From NCBI RefSeq assembly GCF_028372415.1, contig NC_092872.1:259867008-259931007 (forward strand): a DNA stretch of 64,000 bases, read 5' to 3'. Within the stretch, counting starts at the first letter, position 1. Each line of letters begins with the position of its first letter. Positions 36,353 through 48,700 of the stretch are shown here, in pieces. A program made the position numbers and the translations under genes. The notes under the pieces are model-generated. The model made no database searches and was not told the origin of the DNA. It saw nothing but the letters and a program-made list of their open reading frames with translations. Origin of the DNA: Notamacropus eugenii. Its lineage: Eukaryota > Chordata > Mammalia > Diprotodontia > Macropodidae.

Positions 36353-39300
36353 CACATTCCACAAGTGCCCATACAGCTCATCATGACCTTGATCATGACA
36401 AGGGTCAGATTGTGATTAGCTTAGTAAACTCAAGATGTGGAGTCGATGGGTGTGTGGAGGATGGAATGGGAAAAGAGGGTCTAGGACAGAGTCCCCAGTG
36501 TGCCTCAAGTGCCATTTCTGCTCCAGAGAAGATGGATCACAGGACCTCTAGAGTCCCCACCAGCTCCAAGAGGGGCAATGAAAGGATGTTTCCATTAACG
36601 CCAGGAAGCTCTATCCAAGAGGATTTTTAGAAAAAGCAAAGAAGTTCCACATGATACTCTGAGTCTTAGTTAAACTGAGTATTGGATGGAGAGGGAATCT
36701 ATGGTCCAAGGACTAAGGAAGTGGGTTCAAGTCCTAACTCGGCCACTGGCCTATGTGGTTTCTAGCAAGTCTCCAATCCAACCCATAAGCCTTGGTTTTT
36801 TCCTCTGGAAAATGGAAATGACCAGCCCTGTCCCTGCTCTATCTGCCTGTTAGTACAATAAGCGAGAGAATGGCAATAAGTCAGAACTCCTCCCGAAAGG
36901 GGAGAGATGGTGCTGATGGCTGAGAATGCTACCTGACTGAAACGCTATGATTCAAAGCAGCAAGCATTTATCAAGCACCTGCTGTATATGTTGCTCTGGC
37001 TGAATGCTCAGGGACATGTACTGTTTGAAAAGATCTGATCTCTGGGTTTATGGCACTACTAAGCTAGGAGAGAAATAAGATGTTCACATACACACACACA
37101 GTTTGATACACAATATAACATCGGTGTATCAGAATTAAAAAAAGGGGGGTCTTTAAAGGGCAAGGTTATTGTTGACAGACCAAATTGATCAGGGGAGTTT
37201 TCCTGGAGCTGGATTTGAAAAGATGAGGAGGAATTCACCAGGGGCAGAAGGGGAAGGAAGGTATTGTAGGCACAGGTAGCAGGATGGACAAGCTCCAGAG
37301 GTGGACAGATCAAAAAGTTTTAGAGTTAGTTCCAAGTCTTAACTCTGACACACAATGGATGTGTGAATTTGGTCAAGTTACTTCACCTCTGTCTGCCTCA
37401 GTTTCCTCATCAGTAAAATGAGGATAGTAGCAACAGTGATCTCCCAGGTTGTTGCGAGGATCACATGAGATCGGATTTAAAAAGCCCTTAGCACAGTGCC
37501 TGGCTCACAGGAGGCTTCTTCCCCCTTCTCCTTTCCCATCTGCTCTGATACCACTATTCTTCCGTAGAGTATATTTCTTCATTTCTAACCACTCCATGTT
37601 TTTTTGGATGGGGAAAGAGACTCCGCTGGGCTACAGGACTCTGGCAATTGAAGCCCTTTCCCATCATCTCCAACCATACCAGCTTTCACATCCCACGCAT
37701 ATACCTCCTCTCCTTTCCAGAACCCCTCCATGTGTTATCTTCTCCTATTAGGATGTAAGCACCCTCAGATGAGCAGGGATTGTTTTGCCTTCTTGTGTGT
37801 GTGGCCCCAAAGTACATAGAAAGTGCTTAATAAATGCTCCATCATAAACATGCACATCCACTCTGACTTTTGTCATTGTTCTGCTGGGTGTTGGGTGAGG
37901 CCCCTCCCTCATCCTCCCCCCCACCCCTGTCCATCTCCAGGGCACTGGATTTAGAATCAGAAACGCAGAGTTTGAATCCCACCTCTGACATTTAATGACT
38001 ATGTGACCTCACACAGGTCCCTCCTCCTTTGTGTGCCTCAGTTTCCTCATCTGTCAGATGCTGGATGCCCTGTGAGGTCCCCCCCAGCAGCCTGGTGTCA
38101 CTAAGTGGCCTACAACTCAGGAACATCCTGAGGGAAGGAAGGCCAGAGCATGGTCTAGGCTGCAGAGGCCTGGGCCTTACCTTGTCCAGGCCGGTTTGTC
38201 GGCAGGGGAAGGAGAACGTGAAGCCCAAGGGAAGCCGACTGGCCCCCTTGATGCCCATGTATTCGAGGAAGTCGGCGATGCAGTGTACAATGTGGTCGAA
38301 CAGCTGCAGAGAAAGGGGAGAGGGGGGAATCACAAGAAGGCCAGGGGAGGCACCCTCCCCCCCGCTTGGCCCAGGGACTCACAGGGGCAGGTGCCCAGAG
38401 TTACCTCTTCCCCCGTGCCCTGCATAATCTCCAGTGGGATGGCGAAGATCTTATTATACATCCTTACTGACCTCCGCCCGCTTCTGATCTTCACCAGCAA
38501 GACCCGAAAATTGGTCCCTCCAAGATCCAGAGCCAGGTATTTGCCCTTCTCTGCAGGGAGGAACATCGGGGTGTCTTGTGAGCAGCAGCTCTTCCAAATG
38601 AACCAGGAGTTCTAAAGATGCTCATAGACTCACAGATTTAAGCCCGGAAGGGGCCTCAGAGGCCATCTCTTCCCTGGTGCCCCACCAAAGCTCATCACCC
38701 TCATTTTATGAGGAAATGAGTTCAAATTTTATGAGGTTTGCATGACCCTAGATAAGTCACTTCACCCTGTTTGCCTCAGTTTCCTCATCTGTAAATGAGC
38801 TGGAGAAGGAAATGATGAACTGCTCCACTATCTCTTCCAAGAAAACTCCAAATGGAGTCACAAAGAGTCAGATGTGAATGAAAATGACTTCACAGAAACA
38901 ACAAGTACACCCAAACGGTGGAAACTTGTGGGATAAACTCTGATGTATTAATGACTTCTGATGACCTGCGGTGGTACCTCCAAGACTGGGCCTGTGGAGC
39001 ACAAGGATCTGGCAAGTCCAACCCAGCTGCAAAGACTTGAGACAGGCCAGCCGTTATCAAGGACCCACCTCCCTAAATGGACCGAGGCTCATCACCACAT
39101 TGGTCACCGGGGGGATGAATTTTTGGGCCATTGTAACTCACAAAGAACCACATTCTATAGAGTAGTGTGTGAGTTCCCTGAGGGCAGGGCCTGATTCATT
39201 TTTATCTCTGTATCTCCATGGCCTGTGACATAAAGGGTGCTTAATAAAAAATAATCATTGAATTGAATTACAAGGTCATCACGAGATTTGATCTTTGCCA

Positions 39301-42300
39301 GCAGAGGGAGCAGCTACACAGGAGAAACCACCACTTCTTGAAGTCTATTCCTAGGGACCACAGGATCTCAAAGTGGAAGGACCTTCTGAGGGGGTCTAGA
39401 ACTGAGGAGGAATTGATGGACTTGTCACAGGTCCGTGAGGGACAGCTGAGGCAGAAGTCTGTTGGGATTTGGGGTTTTGTTGGACTTTTTAAAATCTGGA
39501 TTTTGATTTCATCGGTGTTAGGGATTTCTGGTGTGAATACTCTCTCTGTATCTTAACAGTGTAAGAGAGTTTCCTGGGGCACAGAGAGGTAAAGAGACTT
39601 GACTGTCACATAGCCACCATGTGTCAGAAGATGGATTTGAACTCAGGTCTCTCTGAGCCCGAGACTGGCTTCCCATTTCGTGATTCCCTACTGTTTCTTG
39701 AGGCAGAAATGTGAATCAAATACAGCATAATAAAATCATAGACAAAGCTGGAAGAGACATTAGAGACTGTCCAGTCTAATGGTGAGGAAACTTAAGTCCT
39801 AGAGAGGTAACTTGCCCAAGGTCACACAGGGTGCAAGCTTCCAAACCAGAATTTGAACCCAGAGGCTCTGGGTTCAGAGCCAGGTTATACTTTTTGTACT
39901 GTACAGATATAACTGTGCAATTTGGGGAGCCTTTCTAAAGGGCATTCCAATCCTGACCAGCTGTCCTACTTCCCTGCCCTGCAAAAGCCAGGCAAAACTC
40001 AGCAAAAAGAAATATTACAGAAGGCTGCTCATGTGGCCCCATCTGCACTGGTGTCACTGGCCTGCCCTCTCTGGGACCTCTTCTAGAGCCAAACACTTTT
40101 TCTTGCCCTTCCCCATAACATTATAAGCACCTTGAAGGAAGGGTTCATCTCACTCTCATGAGCGCAGCGCAGGAGGGAGGCTTAGTAAGCAGTTTTTCAC
40201 TCACTCAAAAAATATTTAGGCACCTAAGTGGTACAGTGAATAAAACTGGAGTCAGGTAGATCTGAGTTCAAATCCAGCCTCAGAAACTTACTTGCTGTGT
40301 AACCCTGGGCAAATCGCTGAAACACTGTCTGCCTTGTTTTCTCATCTGTAAATGGTGATAAGAATGCCCCTACTTCTCAGGGTTGTCGAGATGAGCAAAT
40401 GAGATAATATTTGTAAAGCACTTCATGAACCTTAAAGCAGTATGTAAGTGCTAGCCATTATTATCGTCATCATTAGGTACCCTAAAAATGAGTGCCTATG
40501 AATGATGTAACCATTGGTTTTCCTGGCAAATCTTAGACATTTTATTTTATGAATTAAAAAATATGATTCTGAGAAGGGGTCACCAGCCTGTGGGGTCTGG
40601 GGGGTCCTGGTGGCACAAAAAGGTTAACAACTCCCGCTTCAGATGGAGGCAAAGTAAGAACGAGCGATAAGAAGAGGACACACGTGGGCAACAGGCTGGG
40701 GACCCTGGGGATTCAGAAGGGAACAAAATGACATTCCGAGTTTTTATTTTGTTTAAATTGAATGTTAGAACATTATTTTTCTTTTGTTACCAAAACACAA
40801 AAACCTCAAAGTTTAAGTCTTGTTTGGAGATTTAGATCATGTTTTGTTTCATTCTTTGTCTGTTAGTGTCTGTCTTGGAAATGTAAATAAGAATGTAACG
40901 GATCGTATTTATTCACTTGTGTCTGACTCTGGACTTTTGTCCATGGAGTTTTCTTGGCAAAGATACTGGAGTGGTTTGACATTTCCTTCTCCCGCTCATC
41001 CCCATTTTACAGATGAGGAACTGAGGCAAATAGGAGTAACGGGACTTACCCAGGGTCTGAGGCCAGATTTGAACTCAAGACTTCCTGACTCCAGGCTTGG
41101 CACTCTGTCCAATGTGCCACCTAGTTGCCCCCACATAATTGATTTTTTATAGTATAACACTTTTTGTTTGGGTGAATTTGCGGTTTTTGTCATGGAGATA
41201 ACTACCTCTGAGGAGCTGATTCCCACCCTAGCATGCCTGCCCAGCCTATCCATGTCCAAAGTAAGCAGGCATGTGACCCTGGGCAAGTCTCCTCTCTGGG
41301 TTTGTTTCCTTGTCTGTAAAGGGAGTGAATTGGATTAGATGTCCTGGGGCTCTAAGCTCTGGGGCTAAAACAAGGCTTTGAAAATCCGTATAAAGATCTA
41401 AATCAGGCCACACACAAAGTGGCAGCTGGAGGGCCGGATCCCTCCACCTCCTCCATACCTGTCCCGTCGGGCATGGCACAGACATAGGTGGGCAGCATCT
41501 TCACTGTGGCCAGTGGCTGGGTCTCCTTCTTCAGCCCATAGTCCATCTCGGCCCTCATCTTGTGCATCACATTCACCAGGTGCTCTCGCGTCAGCTGGAA
41601 CAGGGACAGCACTGCGTCAATCTGCTTCCTTTGAGCCTGGACCCGAGCAGCCACGGCGGTCACCATGGCCGCACCCTTGGCGCTCCCACTCTCAGAGAGG
41701 AGGAACCGGACATCACAGTTGGGGACCAGTTTCCTCACCACTTTGTGTAGGCGCTTTGGGTACCTGCAGTGGAGGAACCGCCCATGGATCATGAGATGAA
41801 GGATTTAGAGCCCAAGGGACTCAGACACCTAGACCAATCCCTTCAGGTTACAAAGGAGGAAACTGAACTTTGGAGACAGGAAGAGCCTGACCCCAGGGGA
41901 CTCAGATGGGAAAGGGAGAGCTGGGCTCTGTAGCAAGGCCCTCTAACTCCCAATCCAGAGCTCTCCCTGCTGGCCTGTCTTCAGCTTCTGGAGCCTCCAC
42001 CTAGTACCACAGCCCATCCTTCCAAGTACCATCAGCCCAGGACCTTCCCTGCCACTCCCCCAGAAGCTTCTCAAAGGCCTCTACTTCCCTGGAGCATCCT
42101 TCACATTGGCTAGGTAAACCTTGTCCTTCTGCCAGATGGGCATGACCAGAGGACTTACCTCAGAAGAACAATGAGTGACCTCAATAGAACACCTCTACAA
42201 GAGTAATGTAATCAAATTCAACTCATTTCAACCTACATGTTCCAGGTACTGTGGTAGACCAATAGAGCACTGAACCTGGGGGCAGGAAGACCTGAGCTCA

Positions 42301-42609
42301 AATCCTGCCTCAGACACTTACAAGCTACGTGACCCTGAGAAGGTCACTTAATTTCTGCTCAGTCTCCTCAACTGTAAAATGGGGATAATAACAACCCCCG
42401 CCTCCCAGGGCTGATGTGAGGGTCAAATGAGATAATATTTACATTAGCACAATGCCTGGCACATAGTAGGTGCTGTGTAAATGCTTGTTCTCTCCCCTTT
42501 CACTCTCTCCCCTTGATGTTAGGGAGGCAAAAGCCAAAAGGAAAGCAACCCTAGAGTCCTCAACAGCAGCATGGTCACTGAGCTCTCACTTTCTCCCCTT
42601 TCTCTCGAT

Positions 42610-42702
<93 letters not shown>

Positions 42703-42719
42703 TCCTCTCTCTCTCTCTC

Positions 42720-42763
<44 letters not shown>

Positions 42764-45700
42764 TCTCTCTCTCTCCCCCCCTCCCTCTTTCTCTCTCTCT
42801 TCTCTCTCTTCTCACTCACTCTTCTCTCTCTCCCCTTTCTCTCCATCTCTCTCTCTCTCTCTCCTTCTCCCTCTCCCTGTCTCTCACCAGAACTTAAAGA
42901 CATTCCTTATGTTCAGGACCCTCCTGACCTGAGTCCACTAGAGATTCCAAAGCCTTTAGGGATTGGTTCTTCCATGAGTCTGCCCAGATGAGGCTGTCAG
43001 AAAGTGATGGCTCTGACATCAGAAGACCCAGGTTCAAAGGCCACTATTTGGATGGCCCTGAGCCTGAGCTTCCTCCTCTGCACAGTGAGGAGGGTTGGGC
43101 CAGAAATGGCCCCTTCCAGCCTTAGAGACGACAAATGAACATTCAGGGCCTGCAGTCTAAGTGCTAGATGGGGCCTGACACGTCACCTACATCATTTTAC
43201 AGATGAGGAAACTGAGGCAAGTGCAGTGAGGAGCCACAGAGCCAGTACTGGGAGGGAGCAGAGTTCTGCCCATTGGCTGTAGGGCAGTGAAAGGGGGCGC
43301 TCCTTACTGAGGGTGAGTTTTGTAGAGGGTGCCATCCATTCCCACAGTGGTCCGGAGCCGGGTCAGCTTCTTATTCTCCCGCAGGCGGGTCAGGATGGCA
43401 GCCAGGGCTGCCGCACAGAGATTAGCTGATCGGAAGGAGACGATGGTACACACATGCTGCACCGCCAAGCAGTCCTCCTCTGAAGGCTCCAGGCCCAGTT
43501 CCATCAGGATCTCTCTGGTATTCTGGAGGCCTTCCTTATACCTGGTTAAGAACCAAGAGAACAAAAACATATAGACTGACCTACTGCCCCAAACTACCTG
43601 AGTGTGGAGTTTGGAATCCCTGCTCTGATACTCACTAGCTGGGCTGCGTGACTATAGGCAAGCAACACACTTATCTGAGCCTCAGTTTTCTCATCTATAA
43701 AATGGGGATAATAACACTTAGATGATGTGCCTCACAAGGTACCTCTGAGGGAACAACTTTGTAAACCTGAGAGCACTAGGGAAGTGGTCCAGTGGGTAGA
43801 ACTTTGGACTTGGAGTCAGGAAGCCCTCAGTTCAAATCCTACATTGGACATTCACTAGCTGTGTGAACCTGGGCTAGTCCCTTAAACCTCAGCCTCCTTT
43901 ACCTGGCTGTTCAGTGAAGGAGGATAGACTCAGTGACCTCTAATGTTCTCTCCAGCTCTCCATCTATGGCCTATCCACAAACTGCTTATTCAAAGCAGGC
44001 TTACTTGTAATAGTAAAAAAAGCTGGGAACAACCCTCACATTCAATGCCTGAGAAAGAGCTCAGCAAAGTGTGGCACCAGATCTGGGAGAGCCAACGAGG
44101 GAGTGGATTTGATGGCCTTTGGAGTCCTTTCCATTCCTAAATCTATGATCCAGGCATCATCTGACCCAAGGTTACAGGCCAGGAAAACTGAGGCTCAGAG
44201 TGATACATGTGAGGCATCTTGAATATTTGTGCATTTTAAGGTGTGAAAAAATACAAACTGTACAAGAAAAGAGGAAAAGCTTTCTATGAAGTGAGGCAGA
44301 GACAACAGGCCAAACACCCTTGCTTGACCTACATTAAAAAAGAAAAAACAGCAGCAGCACATTTTCTAAGTACAAGGTAAGAAGGAGGGGGAGGAGTCTA
44401 GAATAGATTATTTGGTTTAAATTCTTCTTTGGCCACAATTAAATCATTCAGATTTGGAGATTTATTTTGGAATTTTGTCATCACTGTTTTTTTCTTATTT
44501 ATATCCATTGAGGTTGTTATTAAATTCATAATTAAAAAGCAAATAAAACCTTCCAAACCAAAGGCTGTCCTTGGGCACAGAACAAAAGACAACATTAAGA
44601 GCCCAGGACTGGGAACCCTGAGCCAGCCTCCCAGGCAGACCTGGGCAGCAGGGAAAGAGAGGAAGAAGGAAGAGGAGAAGGAGGATGAGACCCAGCGAGT
44701 TGAGCCGTGTGGAAGGTCCCTTCTGCCGACACAGGGTCCAGCGTGCACCTGCTGGCTCTGGGATCAGGGGGCCGGGGTTTGTTTGAGATCTAGCTTTGTC
44801 ACTTTCAGCTGTGTGACTGTGGTCAAGTCAGTTTCTTTTATATCTTCTGTAAACTTGGACCTGAATGACCTGAACACTCTCTCTTTCTGAGCCTTAGTTT
44901 ACTCATCTGCAAAATAAGTGGATTAAACCAGGCTTCTAAGGTCCTTACAGTTCTTACATTTTGTGATCCCATGAACTGCCTAACACAGAATTAATAATAA
45001 TAATGATCATTATAGATTAGTAATGTAATAATAACATATGTATGTAATAACAATAGCTAACATTTCATATAGAACTGTAAGATCTTACAAAGAACGTGAC
45101 AAATTACCTCACTTTATCTTCACAAAACTCTGAGAGATAATATCCCATTATTATTATCCTTGTTTTATAGCTAATAATAATATTAACCAATAATTATCTA
45201 GCACTTACCATATGCCAGGAATTGTGCTAAGTGCTTTAGAATTATCTCATTTGATCCTTACAACAACTCTGGGAGGCAGAGTGCTATTATTATCTCCATC
45301 TTACAGATGAGGAAACTGAGGCAAATAAAAGTTCAATGATTTGGTCAAGATAGCTAGAGAGATCTGAGACTGGATTTGAACTCAGGACTTCCTGATTCCA
45401 TGTCCAGCATTCTAACCACTGCACTATCTGACCACCTCTAGCATTAAGAAGAATTTGGCATTGTCACCCAGGTCAAGATAGATGGGGAAGAGCTGGGCAA
45501 GGGTACAGTAAGCTAAAGAACACAGCAAAGACAGAGGACATCTCACTTCTCCATAGCAGCCACGTGTCGGGTTTCGATCTTGCCCTTGGTGTAGAGAGCG
45601 GAGGATTTCTCGCCACGGAACAGGAGGCCGGCCTTCGTCATCTTCAGCAGAATAAGTCGGACCAGTTCCCCCATGTACAACCCGCTAATCATCTTCTCGA

Positions 45701-48700
45701 ACCTGAGATTCAAGGAAAGGGACAAAGATGACCTACTTTGGACAGCACCTTTCTCCGAAGCTCTTCAAGCTGCCTCGGTCAAGTTCACATCCTCATTGAC
45801 AGCCTTTTGAAGTTGGGGATCTGAGGCCCAGAGAGCTTGCCCAGGTTCATGCGGCCCCACCTAGAGAACCAGCTCCTTCTGGAGGACTTGTTGTGTTTGC
45901 TCTATTTAGGAACTCATGGCATATGTACTCACACACCTGGGAAAAACCATGCTCCAAATGATTCTGCTGTTAGGAAGATGGCATGAAGGTGCTATCAAAA
46001 ATGACCCTAAAAAAAGAGCAACTAATGCTCAAAGATTCCAGAGCAACATCATGTATAATTTTTTTTTAAAAATTAATATGTAAAAAAAGCATCCAAACCC
46101 AAAACTGTAAACAGCCTAAATGTCCATGGACAAGAGAATGGTTAAATTGTGGAGCACAGTAATGGAATGAAGACAGAAAGTGAGACCCACAAAGTATCTG
46201 GAAAGCTGTTTATAAAATAATGCAAAGTGAAAAAAAAACAAAACAAAACAAAGCAAGTCCAGAAAAATGACATTCACCCAGTAGCCATATAAAGGAAAAA
46301 GTGAATGAAAAGAAATGGACAAAGAATCCCATGGAGCATTAAAAGGACTGGGAAAGCATTATGACACTGTGTGTGGTGCTGAAATGAAGCAATTGAAATG
46401 GAAATGTTATTAACCAAGGATAGTTGGTTCTAATAAAAGATTTAATTTCAAAAACAGTTTCTTCCTACTCAGATGTTTCAGATATGAAGGTCCCCAGGAC
46501 AGAGGGGACAAGACCTGTCTAAGGGCACAGATTAGGTCAGTGAGGCAGGACCAGATTACGAGAAAGAGAGTAATTCAAGCTAAATCCAGGAAGAAAAGGT
46601 GGTGCCAGATTGCAGAAGACCTTGAACACCACGATATTAGGAGTCTTTGCTTGTTAAGTAATAGGGAACCTCAGAAGACATTGGAGCAAAAGTGGGTCAT
46701 GACCAAAAGTATAAAGGGGAAAAAACCTATTCTGGGAAAGGGTGAAGATGAGTTATAGCTCCTATTTCCTAGGTTTCTTATGATGATCCAATGAGATTGC
46801 TTATGTAAGGGGCTTTGTGAACTTTAAAGGGCCAGGTGAATGCCAGCTCCGGCCAGAGTGCAAGGGAGGGGAATGACTAATATAGAGGCCAGAGCAGCAA
46901 GAACAGAGAGGAAGGGAAGGGAGATAGTTCTCTGACTTGGCAAGACTGGGACTGCCTCTGATTAAGACGCGGTGATGTTATTAAGGAGACTTCTTCTTAA
47001 GCTTTGAAATCTCAATTTGTCACCTTTTCATGAGCAGCCACTGAAAACCCCTGCAGTCACAAAGCACAGAGCCTCAAGCAGCCAGCCTCCATCCCAAGGA
47101 TCACTCTGTGCTTGAAAGACAGAAAATCACTCACAGTTGTTTCCCTGGATTGATGGACCCCAAGTCTAGCTCTCTGTCAAACTCAGTCCGGATGTCTTCC
47201 AAGGAGCCGTCCTCCCCAAAGGCACCCCACTCGGTGTTGATACACATTCTGCCCTCATCTCCTTCCACCATGTCGATATTGCTCATGTCCTCCATGTAAC
47301 AGGCATTGGTACCAGTTCCTAAATGACAAGTCAGAGAGAAACCTGTTATCACATGCAAAGGATGACAATCACACAAAGCTAGGGGAAAACCTCCAGACTT
47401 TGAGGAGTCCCTTAGAGTATTCGCTGCACATCTCTGTGATATGTTCCCCACTGCCTCCAATTAGCTACTCTTCTCTGTGGGAAGTTTCTTTGTTGTTACT
47501 CCAGGTTGTGATGGAGTAAAGTCACATCATATAGATCTAAAAAAAAAATGAAATTTATCTGGAAGAACAAAAGGTTGAGAATATCAAGGGAATCAGAGAA
47601 AAAGTGTAAAGGAACCTAGATGTATCAGATCACAAACTTTACTATAAAGCAATAATCATTAAAACAATCTGGTACTAACTAAAAAATGGAGTGGTGGATC
47701 AGGGGAATAGATTAGGTACACAAGAGACAGTAGTAAATGACCACAGTAATCTAGTGTTTGATAAACTCAAAGATCTAAGCTTTTGAGACAAGAAATCACT
47801 ATTTGACAAAAATTACTAGGAAAATTGGAGAGTAGTTTGGCAGAAACTAGACATAGACCTATATCTCACACTGCATACCAAGATAAGGTCAAAATGAGTA
47901 TACGCATTAGACATAAAGGGTATTGTCATAAGCAAAGTAGGGGAGCATGGAAAAATTTACCTGTCAGAAAGATGGATAAAGGAAAAGTTTATGACCAAAT
48001 AAGAAATAGAGACATTACAGGGTATAAGATGGATAATTTTTATTATATTAAAAGGCTTTTTGCACAAACAAAACCAATTAGCCAAAATTAGAAGGAAAGC
48101 AGGAAACTGAGGAAAAATTTTACAGCAAGTTTCTCTGATAAAGGTCTCACCTCTCAAATATATAGAGAACTGAGTCATATTTATAAGAATATAATCCATT
48201 CCTCAATTGGTAAATGGTTAAAGGATATGAACAGGCAGTTTTCATGTGAAGAAATTAAAGCTATTTATAGTCATATAAAAAAATGTGCTTAATCAGTATT
48301 GATTAGAGAGATGTAGGTTAAAACAACTCTAGGTACCACCTCATACCTATCAGATTGGCTAATATGACAGAATTTTTAAAATGACAAATATTGGAGGGAA
48401 TATGGAGAAATTGGAACACTAATGCACTCTTGGTGGAGTTGGGATCTGATCCAACCTTTCTGGAGAGCAATTTGCAACTCTGCCCAAAGGGCTATAAAAC
48501 TGTATACCCTCTGACCCAGCAATACCAATACTAGGTCTGTCTCCCAAAGAGATCAAAGGAAAAGGAAAAGGTCCTATATGTCCAAAAATATTTATACTAG
48601 CTCTTTTTGTGGTGGCGAAGAATTGGAAATTGAGGAGATGTCCATCAATTGGGGATGACCGAACTATAGTATATGATTGTGATGGAATATTATTGTGCTA

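Noticed and set aside
38029-38615. Plus-strand frames of 132 and 139 codons
   Set aside because: They are antisense shadows of HKDC1 exons 11 and 12.
42470-42991. Long open frames of Ser-Leu or Arg-Glu over the CT tract
   Set aside because: They arise from the dinucleotide repeat, which is open in several frames on both strands.
47131-47460. Minus-strand 109-codon frame starting upstream of exon 7
   Set aside because: Only the part after 47318 matches hexokinase. The upstream part is intron 6, with a proper acceptor at the border.
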